Source: Phosphitispora fastidiosa
Lineage (GTDB): Bacteria; Bacillota; Thermincolia; Thermincolales; UBA2595
Direction of reading: 5' to 3'
Length of the DNA: 64,000 nucleotides
NCBI RefSeq assembly: GCF_019008365.1
Contig: NZ_JAHHUL010000011.1
Span: 1 to 64,000 of the forward strand
Of this stretch, positions 16,639-23,510 are shown in pieces. Each line of letters starts with the position of its first letter. The stretch's first letter is position 1. The notes beneath the pieces were generated by a model. The model ran no database searches, was not told where the DNA came from, and saw only the letters and a list, made by a program, of their open reading frames with translations. The position numbers were made by a program, and so were the translations under genes.

Positions 16639-16664
16639 CCCAGGGAATCCCCTGGGTTCTTATT
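16639..16664 (+). terminator. Terminator after flavodiiron gene
   Basis: Stem CCCAGGG (16639-16645) / CCCTGGG (16650-16656), 4-nt loop, then TTCTTATTTT. Confidence 0.75.
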
Positions 16665-16737
16665 TTGGTGTGCCAAGCAAGGGCACAATCAATCAGGCAA
16701 AGAACTTTGCCCAAATGTAATTAAGAATATCTGCTAT

Positions 16738-16866
16738 TTATGCCTTTTTCCTGGTAGGGAGCATTCGGCTGTATAGTTCGTTTAAGTACAAGGGATCTAC
16801 AAAGATTAATTGATTGGTCACCAGCCATTTAACAGCGCCGTGGAAATTTACAACTTTTATTTTCAT
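16738..16866 (-). CDS. Small basic protein of unknown function (42 residues)
   Basis: A 42-codon frame begins at ATG 16866 with GAGGGTG about 7 bp upstream and ends just before the flavodiiron terminator. The product (MKIKVVNFHGAVKWLVTNQL then IFVDPLYLNELYSRMLPTRK) has a possible N-terminal strand-turn, a short hydrophobic patch and a basic tail. It resembles no family I recognise. It lies on the same strand as, and downstream of, the XRE regulator gene at 16945-17328, with 78 bp between, so it may be co-transcribed. Codon choice and ribosome site support a real gene, but the short length leaves doubt. Confidence 0.5.
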   Translation of the reverse strand: MKIKVVNFHGAVKWLVTNQLIFVDPLYLNELYSRMLPTRKKA

Positions 16867-16944
16867 AATCAGCACCCTCAATACGAAGGCTTTGCTAATA
16901 TATAGTATGCACCAACTATCACAAACACTCCATGAAATATTAAA

Positions 16945-17328
16945 TTATTTCATGGAGCTTTTTTTAACTAAATATACATAGGATTCAATTATTTTTTCAA
17001 CTGCCTCTGCCGGAAGGTCCAGGACCTTGATCTTGTGGGCCAAAACCAGGTAATCCATGTTTTCTTCGTTAAGGATAAATTGCCGGATTTCCTGTGGCAG
17101 GTTGGGTATGGCTTCAAAAGGGGTAACCGCATTTTCATCCAGGAAATACAGCGGCGAAACCCTCAATGCTTTAGATATTCGCTTGACGAGTTCCAGGGAA
17201 GTATTTTTCTGCTTGTCGTTTATCAGGTCACTGATGGTGGCCTTAGAAATAGCGGTTTGCCTAACAAGATCCGCCTGGCTCATTTCCCTAAGTGACAATA
17301 GATGCTTAATTTTTTTGCCAATGGACAT
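16945..17328 (-). CDS. XRE-family transcriptional regulator
   Basis: The 127-residue protein has an N-terminal helix-turn-helix domain (about residues 4-62): LREMSQADLVRQTAISKATI then SDLINDKQKNTSLELVKRIS. The C-terminal half is helical and charged, with no recognised ligand domain. It lies divergently from the four-cysteine protein gene, and two TTCG-N6-CGAA-type operators are placed in the shared promoter region, so autoregulation and control of the formate operon are plausible. Start ATG 17328. Related phage-type repressors have the same architecture, but no phage genes are near. Confidence 0.85.
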   Translation of the reverse strand: MSIGKKIKHLLSLREMSQADLVRQTAISKATISDLINDKQKNTSLELVKRISKALRVSPLYFLDENAVTPFEAIPNLPQEIRQFILNEENMDYLVLAHKIKVLDLPAEAVEKIIESYVYLVKKSSMK

Positions 17329-17370
17329 GGTTACGAGCCTCCGTTAAATAATTTTTGTTGGACTGACATT

Positions 17371-17448
17371 ATTCGACATAGCGAACATATAATGTACCAA
17401 AAAGCGAAACAATTTTATTTTTTGATAAAATTGTTCGCTATAACGAAC
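17371..17448 (+). promoter_or_regulatory. Paired XRE operators and stem-loop in a divergent promoter region
   Basis: Two 16-bp sites are seen: ATTCGACATAGCGAAC (17371-17386) and GTTCGCTATAACGAAC (17433-17448), both fitting RTTCG-N6-CGAAC, with centres 62 bp apart (about six helical turns). Between and overlapping them, 17403-17418 and 17424-17439 form an inverted repeat of 15-16 bp with one bulged base. The right operator ends 18 bp before the next start codon. The spacing fits a repressor looping the DNA. The binding protein is probably the divergent XRE regulator, which is inference. Confidence 0.65.
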
Positions 17449-17466
17449 AGATAGGGGGGAACTCTA

Positions 17467-17664
17467 ATGTGTCCATATATTAGAAAAGGTATGAATATCA
17501 ATGGCTGGTACTACTATTGCGATGCTGTTGCCTTTGGTTTGAAGCTGACAGGCAAAGACTTAGACAGCATCGGGTGCACCGAAGAACAGCGAAAAATCTG
17601 CAAGAGCCTGATGGAACTTGCCGTGGGAGTCGGCATTGTTCCGGAACCTGTTGACGAAGGTTGA
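17467..17664 (+). CDS. Stand-alone four-cysteine domain protein
   Basis: The 65-residue protein has four cysteines (residues 2, 18, 37, 45) in the pattern C-x15-C-x18-C-x7-C, plus conserved NGWYYYC, and VGVGIVPEP at the end. The same spacing occurs in the C-terminal half of the next gene, which is an HTH fusion. The cysteines could bind iron-sulfur or zinc. It has no signal peptide. GATAGGGGGG lies about 8 bp upstream of the ATG. It sits under the paired operators and upstream of the formate dehydrogenase operon, so a redox or metal sensing role in that control is suggested. I do not recognise a named family. Confidence 0.75.
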   Translation: MCPYIRKGMNINGWYYYCDAVAFGLKLTGKDLDSIGCTEEQRKICKSLMELAVGVGIVPEPVDEG

Positions 17665-17749
17665 AAACTTTTCTTTTAACAATAACATATGCAGTTAACC
17701 CCGCGGAGTTGTTATTAAATTTAAAAAAATTTTGAAAGGCTAGATTTAT

Positions 17750-18175
17750 ATGCTGAATGGTCCTAAAATAAGGAACCTGCGCTTAACCAAGAACCTGAGC
17801 TTAAGGGAATTGTGTAAGCAGACTAATGGGGAGATCAGCCCCAGTCATCTTTCGGCATTGGAAAGAGGCCGGGTAATGAATCCAACGAAAAGGCTTACCC
17901 GTGCTTTGGCCAAAGTCTTAGGGGTTAAGGAAGTCGAGTTGTTTTCCTTTGAGGATTGTATGGAGGGGGAATTCAAGATGTGTAAATACCGTAGAGAATA
18001 TCCAACTATGAACGGCTGGGTTTATTACTGTGATCTGGCTGCCACCGGCAGAGACCTTACCATTGAGCAATTAACGGCTGTCGGGTGTACCGCGGAGGCC
18101 AGAAAAAACTGTAAAAAGATGATGGAATATACCTGTGGTGTCGGAATTGTGCCTGACCCGAAAAAAGACAGTTGA
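17750..18175 (+). CDS. HTH regulator fused to the four-cysteine domain
   Basis: The 141-residue protein has an XRE helix-turn-helix (about residues 1-66: IRNLRLTKNLSLRELCKQTN and SHLSALERGRV) and a C-terminal domain (77-141) paralogous to the preceding protein, with cysteines 78, 94, 113 and 121 at identical spacing and GVGIVPDP near the end. It probably regulates transcription in response to metal or redox state. The gene lies 34 bp upstream of fdhA on the same strand. The ATG at 17750 has only a weak GAAAGG site, while an internal in-frame ATG at 17978 has a strong one, so two products are possible. 17664-17750 holds a 7-bp inverted repeat (AATAACA/TGTTATT) of unclear role. Confidence 0.8.
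   Translation: MLNGPKIRNLRLTKNLSLRELCKQTNGEISPSHLSALERGRVMNPTKRLTRALAKVLGVKEVELFSFEDCMEGEFKMCKYRREYPTMNGWVYYCDLAATGRDLTIEQLTAVGCTAEARKNCKKMMEYTCGVGIVPDPKKDS
17961..17980 (+). promoter_or_regulatory. Internal Shine-Dalgarno and ATG for the cysteine domain alone
   Basis: Inside the HTH fusion gene GGAGGGGG is followed 8 bp later by ATG TGT at 17978, which is in frame and begins exactly at the domain boundary (residue 77, M-C). The product would be 65 residues starting MCKY, the same length and start (MCPY) as the stand-alone upstream paralogue. The signal is visible; use in the cell is inferred. Confidence 0.6.
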
Positions 18176-18209
18176 CCAAATTAGAGTTGACCAAAGAGGA
18201 GGAATATAA

Positions 18210-20243
18210 ATGAACGAAGTCTTAACGACTTGTCCCTATTGTGGCTGTGGGTGCAACTTTTACCTGATTGCCGATAAGGACGGGGAAATTACGGGTGTTA
18301 TTCCAAGCCGCGAACATCCGGTCAGCCGGGGGAAGTTATGTGTCAAGGGCTGGAATGTTCATGAGTTTGTAAACAGTCCTGACAGATTATTAAGCCCGTT
18401 AGTTAAGGAAGCAGGAACTTTGCAGGAAGCAACGTGGGATGAGGCCTTGAAAAAAACCGCCGCTAAATTGCAGGAAATCATAAAAAAATACGGTCCTGAT
18501 GCTGTGGGGTTCTTTAGCTCCGCTAAGTGTACCAATGAAGAGAATTTTCTGTTTGCCAAATTTGCCAGGGCAGTGGTGGGTACAAACAACATAGACCACT
18601 GCGCCCGTCTCTGACACTCCGCCACTGTCGCCGGGCTGGCGGCATCATTTGGAAGCGGAGCGATGACCAACTCCATCGCTGAAATAGCCAATGCTAAGGT
18701 GATTTTGGTTACCGGGTCCAATACCACAGAGCAACATCCCGTGATTGGTTCTAAAATTCTTGAAGCTGTGGAGCATGGAGCCAAATTGATTGTAATCGAC
18801 CCCCGCCGGATACCCCTCGCTAATTTTGCGGATATTTATCTACAGCCAAAAGTAGGTACTAATGTTGCCTGGTTAAATGGTTTAGCACATGTAATCATCG
18901 AAGAAAAGATATGTGATCGTGATTTTATAGCTGAACGAACAGAAAATTACCAGGACCTTGCCAAGGTGGTTAAAAAATATACCCCGCAATATGTTCAGGA
19001 TATAACGGGTATCCCGGCTGATGATTTAGTCAGCGCGGCCAGGTTGTATGCTAATACTGACAGAGCCATGATGTTCTATTGCATGGGAATCACGCAGTTT
19101 ACTTCCGGTATAGATAATGTAAGAACATGTGCCAATTTGGCCATGTTAACTGGAAATGTTGGGAAACCCGGAACAGGGGTAAACCCCCTGCGGGGACAGA
19201 ACAATGTTCAGGGAGCGTGCGATATGGGCGCTCTGCCCAATGTACTGACGGGATATCAAAAGCTGGAGGACGAGGAAGCCAGACACCGGTTTGAACAGGT
19301 TTGGCAGGTGGAGCTGCCCGCAAAAACCGGCCTAAGTCTGACGGAAATGATTAGTAAAGCTGCCGAGGGTAAGCTCAAATGCCTGTATGTCATGGGAGAA
19401 AACCCCTTGATCAGTGACCCGGATTTAAACCATGTGCGTGAAGCATTTAAAAAGCTGGAATTATTGATTGTGCAGGATATATTTCTGACCGAGACCGCAT
19501 CCATGGCAGATATAGTTCTGCCAGGCGCCTGTTTTGCTGAAAAGGACGGGACCTTTACAAATACAGAACGCAGGGTCCAAAGGGTCCGGCAGGCGGTCTT
19601 ACCCAAGGGCAGCGCCCGTGAGGATTGGAGAATAATTTCGGCTTTGGCCTGTAAGATGGGTTACCTGATGGGTTATGAAGCTCCAGAGGAAATCATGGAG
19701 GAGATATCCATATTGACTCCGATATACCGCGGCATAAGTTATCAACGATTACACAATAAAGGGATTCAATGGCCATGCCCTCATGGGACCCACCCGGGAA
19801 CACAGTTCCTGCATAAAAACAAATTCAACTCAGGCAAAGGGAAGTTCCATCCTGTTGATTATAAAAGGCCTATGGAACTGCCGGATAAAGAGTACCCCTT
19901 CCTGCTGACAACCGGTCGCACAGCTTATCAGTTTCATACGGCTACGATGACCAAAAGAGTCGCAGTTCTGCTAAGGGAAGACCCTGACGGGTTTATCGAA
20001 ATTAACCCTGATGACGCAAAATCAATAGGTGTCAGAGAAGGCTGGCCGGTGGAGGTATCTTCGCCCAGGGGCAGGGTCATCTGCCGGGTGTCTGTTACTG
20101 ACAGCCTGCCGCAGGGGACAGTATTTATGCCCTTCCACTTTGCCGAAGCTGCAGCCAATCTGTTAACCAACAGCGCAGTTGACCCTGTCGCCAAAATTCC
20201 GGAATACAAGGTTTGCGCCGTCAGGATAAGGGGGGTAGATTAA
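18210..20243 (+). CDS. fdhA: Selenocysteine formate dehydrogenase catalytic subunit
   Basis: The gene oxidises formate to CO2 (or the reverse) at a Mo/W-bis-pterin site. It is one frame of 678 codons interrupted only by TGA at 18612-18614, codon 135, in the context DHCARL-U-HSATVAGL where the family has its Sec or Cys metal ligand. The N-terminal 4Fe-4S motif is CPYCGCGC (residues 8-15) with Cys 44 in KLCVKGW. Molybdopterin-binding motifs include the GSNTTEQHP loop, NPLRGQNNVQG and TTGRTAYQFHTATM. No extra ferredoxin domains or Tat signal are present, so it is a cytoplasmic enzyme. AGGAGG precedes ATG 18210. Electrons should pass to the two following subunits. Sec insertion genes are not in this window. 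Confidence 0.95.
18612..18642 (+). promoter_or_regulatory. Bacterial SECIS element following the UGA codon
   Basis: Starting 4 nt after the UGA, CCGCCA (18619-18624) pairs perfectly with TGGCGG (18637-18642), leaving a 12-nt loop CTGTCGCCGGGC. A hairpin within about 40 nt after the UGA is what SelB needs in bacteria. The reading frame continues through it as HSATVAGLAA. The structure is seen by eye; SelB binding is inference from known bacterial SECIS layout. Confidence 0.8.
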
Positions 20244-21281
20244 ATGTATCATCTCATAACAAAGGGACTTGTTAAAGTCTGGCTGAGAAAACTGATCAAG
20301 CAGGGAGTCCTGGTAGCGCCAACTGAGCTGGCCGGCGGGGATGTGGTTTTTAAAGAGGCTTTTACGCCTGAAAATGTCTTGCTGAAATTTAAAAAGCCGT
20401 TATATTCAGTGAAATCGTATTTTATGCCGCAGGAAGAAACCCTATTTACCTTTCATGATAGCTCTGTGAACACACTTGAAGAAGTATTTGACGAATTTCC
20501 CAGGATATTTTTCGGCCTCCGGCCTTGTGATCTCAAGGCGATAACCCAGGCTGACAGATTTTTTAACGAAGGGTTTCAGGACGCATACTATGATCACCGG
20601 CGCAAGCAGACGTTATTAATGGTTATCGGGTGTAATAACCCGGATAGCAACTGTTTCTGCCATACAATGGGTATCGGGCCTTTTTATAAAGACGGGGCGG
20701 ACATTTTCATGGTAGATTTGGGGCACAGTTTTGCCGTCACGGCCCAAACACCAAAAGGCACGGCTGCTGTTGAAGATTACTCCTATCTCTTTGAAAAGGC
20801 CTCAGAAGAAGACGAAGAAGATATATTTTTTGAAGAGAACTCAGCCCTGAGCAGACTCAATTTTAACATGCCGCAAAATATTAAGCTGCCTGATTTTACT
20901 AAAGTTGATGACGGGTTTTGGGAAAAAGCCAGCCGCCGATGCTTTAGCTGTGGAAGCTGCTCATATGTATGCCCCTTGTGCTTCTGCTACAATGTGGTCG
21001 ACAGGCAGAACAGGGCTTCTCAGGGTAAGCGGGTAAGGACGTGGGATTCGTGTGTTTTTGAGGGATTTACCCGTATGGCAGGGCGCCATAATATGTTTAA
21101 AACCCGGCAGGATAGGTTGAAAAAGAGGTTTGCCCATAAGCTTTATCAATATCCGGAAACGTATGGCTATATGGGATGTACCGGGTGCGGCCGTTGTACA
21201 GTTACCTGCCCCGGGAATATCGGAATGATGTCTATGATTAAACAGTTAGCGGAGGAGGTGTCTACAGATGGCAAAAAATGA
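20244..21281 (+). CDS. Iron-sulfur electron transfer subunit (HydB/AsrA-like)
   Basis: The 345-residue protein resembles the beta subunit of sulfhydrogenases and AsrA of anaerobic sulfite reductase. The first half has the FFGLRPCDLKAI and GCNNPDSNCFCHTMG motifs. Two ferredoxin-like clusters follow at the end: CFSCGSCSYVCPLCFC and MGCTGCGRCTVTCPG. It should carry electrons between FdhA and the flavoprotein encoded next. Its ATG follows the fdhA stop with no gap, and its end overlaps the next gene by 14 bp, so the three are translationally coupled. Expected cytoplasmic. In known enzymes this subunit belongs to hydrogenase; its pairing here with formate dehydrogenase is notable. Confidence 0.87.
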   Translation: MYHLITKGLVKVWLRKLIKQGVLVAPTELAGGDVVFKEAFTPENVLLKFKKPLYSVKSYFMPQEETLFTFHDSSVNTLEEVFDEFPRIFFGLRPCDLKAITQADRFFNEGFQDAYYDHRRKQTLLMVIGCNNPDSNCFCHTMGIGPFYKDGADIFMVDLGHSFAVTAQTPKGTAAVEDYSYLFEKASEEDEEDIFFEENSALSRLNFNMPQNIKLPDFTKVDDGFWEKASRRCFSCGSCSYVCPLCFCYNVVDRQNRASQGKRVRTWDSCVFEGFTRMAGRHNMFKTRQDRLKKRFAHKLYQYPETYGYMGCTGCGRCTVTCPGNIGMMSMIKQLAEEVSTDGKK

Positions 21282-22095
21282 ACTGGCTCCTAAAGCGGCC
21301 CGGATAATGAACATTACCCAGGAAACCAGTGATACAAAAACCTTCACCCTCGTTTTTACTAATCCCGCGGACCAGGATGCCTTTAATTACCGACCGGGGC
21401 AGTTTGTGGAGATATCAGTACTGGGAGTTGGCGAAGCCCCTATCTCGATAACGTCATCACCCTCGCGGAAAGGTTTTTTGGAGCTCAGCATTAAGCGGGT
21501 CGGACAATTGACCGAAATTATCCATGCTCTGTCTCCCGGCAGTATAGTCGGAATAAGGGGTCCGTATGGCAATGGGTTTCCCTTCGAGGATGTCAGTGGT
21601 GACAACATCTTGTTTGTGGCTGGGGGAATAGGGCTGGCGCCGCTTCGTTCACTAATAAACTATGTTTTTGATAATCGTCGCGATTATGGAGATGTAAAAA
21701 TACTATATGGCTCCAGAAATTCCGGGGAACTGGTTTTTACAGGGGAGTTAGACCGGTGGAGCGGGATGCCGGAAACAGAAGTGCTGGTCACAGTTGATAG
21801 AGGGGATGAACATTGGCAGGGTAATGTGGGGCTGGTAACCACTCTGATTCCCAGAATCAAACTGACACCGGAAAGTTATTCAGCTTTTGTTTGTGGTCCT
21901 CCGGTGATGATTCCCTTCGTAATTAAAGACTTGCTCAAACTGGGTTTCAGGGAAGATAAAATTATCAGCACCCTGGAAAATTACATGAAGTGCGGAGTAG
22001 GCAAGTGCGGACACTGCCTGCTGGGTGGAAAATTCATCTGTATGGAAGGACCTGTTTTTAAATACAGTCAAATGAAGGACTTAGGTTTTGGGTAG
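21268..22095 (+). CDS. FAD/NAD(P)-binding diaphorase subunit (HydG/AsrB-like)
   Basis: The 275-residue protein has a ferredoxin-reductase fold. The FAD-binding part contains YRPGQFVEISVLG and PISITSSP. The NAD-binding part has FVAGGIGLAPLRSLI and a CGPPVMI motif. A C-terminal 2Fe-2S motif, MKCGVGKCGHCLLGGKFIC, is typical of sulfhydrogenase gamma and AsrB. It should exchange electrons with NAD(P)+, making the operon a formate:NAD(P)+ oxidoreductase; NADH or NADPH preference is not clear. GGAGGAGGTG lies upstream of ATG 21268, within the end of the previous gene. It is the last gene, followed by a palindrome shared with the convergent gene. Confidence 0.88.
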   Translation: MAKNELAPKAARIMNITQETSDTKTFTLVFTNPADQDAFNYRPGQFVEISVLGVGEAPISITSSPSRKGFLELSIKRVGQLTEIIHALSPGSIVGIRGPYGNGFPFEDVSGDNILFVAGGIGLAPLRSLINYVFDNRRDYGDVKILYGSRNSGELVFTGELDRWSGMPETEVLVTVDRGDEHWQGNVGLVTTLIPRIKLTPESYSAFVCGPPVMIPFVIKDLLKLGFREDKIISTLENYMKCGVGKCGHCLLGGKFICMEGPVFKYSQMKDLGFG

Positions 22096-22130
22096 AGTTT
22101 AAACAACCAGCCAAAAGCGGCACATGTAAA

Positions 22131-22156
22131 AGGGAATTGGACGCGTCCAATTCCCT
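22131..22156. terminator. Perfect 26-bp palindrome between convergent genes
   Basis: The two 13-base halves are exact complements (AGGGAATTGGACG and CGTCCAATTCCCT). It lies between the end of the formate operon and the end of the convergent binding-protein gene. The T tracts are poor, so it may be a weak bidirectional terminator or mRNA 3' end stabiliser. Confidence 0.65.
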
Positions 22157-22172
22157 TAGTGTTTGTCTCAGG

Positions 22173-23267
22173 TTATTTTTCCAAAATGGCTTTTAGCGGA
22201 CGGAAGTCGGCAAACTTGTTATATGGTTTGTCCGTATACCCGGCATCGAAAATAAAGGTGTGCAGATTTTTGACAAACTCCTCATTAGGGTCATAGGTGA
22301 TATGAATTTCATCCCATTGGGCGGCGATTTCTTCCATTGGAGTTTTTTCATAATCGACAGCTCCCACAACTTCTTGATAATAATAGTCCAGAGCATCAGT
22401 GGCCAGCCGGGGCAGGTCTTTTCTGTTCTCTTCAGCTGCGGCGGTTAGTTCAATATGGGTTTTCAGCATGATGTTAGCCAAGTCGGGCCAGTTTTCCAGA
22501 ACATCGCTCCTGGCATACAGCCAGGCGCTGGGAATTGTATCACCTGCGGCGCTGCCGTCATTTAAGGAGAGCAGTTTTTTGGCATTGGGAAACCGTTCCG
22601 GCAAATTCGGCTCTTCTGTGTCGCGGGCTATAATGGCATCGAATTCCCCGTTTCTGAACATCTCGTAGAATTCAGCTAAATAATCCTGAAAACGCACCTT
22701 TACTGAACCGCCGACAGTTTCGGTGGCCAGTCCCGCTTTTGATAGCTGTAGGTTTAAGAGCATTTCATGGGAATAGCTGTTATTTACAATCCCGATAACT
22801 TTTCCGTCCAGGTCTTTGAGTTCAGAGATGTTTTCATTGACTAACAGGATGGAACCTTCAGGTACGGCCTGACTTCCTGCGATGATGCGATAATTGTTTC
22901 CGGCGGCAAATTGTGAGGTTTCTGTGAAATAAGCAGTGAAATTGTTAATCGGCGTATATAGAAAATGAAATTTGCCTTCCTCCATCAAAGGACCTACATT
23001 ATCTCTGCCGCGGGTGATTACCCATTCCACCTCATATCCGGCATCCCCAAATGCTTTTTCAAACATCTTTTTCTCACGGTTAATCAGAGCCTGAGGCGAG
23101 GAGCGGGTCATGGCAATATAACCGATTGTAATTGTTTTCGGCGGTTCCAAGTCGGTGTTTTGAGATGCTGCATCTTTTGTCTGGCCCCCGCAGCCGGTGA
23201 AAATTGCAGTGGATAATATTAGAATACATGACACTAAGACCACCAGCATACCAATTTTCTTCTTCAT
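22173..23267 (-). CDS. PhnD-like phosphate/phosphonate-type binding lipoprotein
   Basis: The 364-residue protein has a lipoprotein signal ending in IFTGCGG, and a periplasmic-binding fold typical of the PhnD/PhnB transporter family: ITIGYIAMTRSSPQALINRE at the start of the mature part, with KDLDGKVIGIVNNSYSHEML as the second-lobe entrance. Family members bind phosphonate, phosphite or other oxyanions. No permease or ATPase gene is adjacent, so it may serve a sensor kinase or a distant transporter. ATG 23267 is chosen because GGAGGAAA lies 7 bp upstream; an earlier in-frame ATG at 23300 lacks a site. The gap 23268-23510 contains no other gene. Confidence 0.8.
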   Translation of the reverse strand: MKKKIGMLVVLVSCILILSTAIFTGCGGQTKDAASQNTDLEPPKTITIGYIAMTRSSPQALINREKKMFEKAFGDAGYEVEWVITRGRDNVGPLMEEGKFHFLYTPINNFTAYFTETSQFAAGNNYRIIAGSQAVPEGSILLVNENISELKDLDGKVIGIVNNSYSHEMLLNLQLSKAGLATETVGGSVKVRFQDYLAEFYEMFRNGEFDAIIARDTEEPNLPERFPNAKKLLSLNDGSAAGDTIPSAWLYARSDVLENWPDLANIMLKTHIELTAAAEENRKDLPRLATDALDYYYQEVVGAVDYEKTPMEEIAAQWDEIHITYDPNEEFVKNLHTFIFDAGYTDKPYNKFADFRPLKAILEK

Positions 23268-23510
23268 AGAAATTTCCTCCATAATATAAAATGTTTTCAT
23301 TATGAGTTTATCAGGCTTAACTAATCACGTCAATAAACTAATGCATGTAGAATGTGGAAATGTAAAACTAAATTAATTAGTAGTTTTCTTGCTGTGTTAA
23401 AAGGAAAATAAAGTTAGACCTAGAATATTAATATAGTTAGTAGTTACTATTAGAATAAAAGTGCAGTCATAGTGTAATTAGAGGGAAACCTCAAAAAAGG
23501 AGGCGCAAAG

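Noticed and set aside
18612-18614. In-frame TGA splitting fdhA into two ORFs
   Set aside because: It is the selenocysteine codon: same frame on both sides, family Sec/Cys position, and a SECIS hairpin follows. It is not a frameshift or pseudogene.
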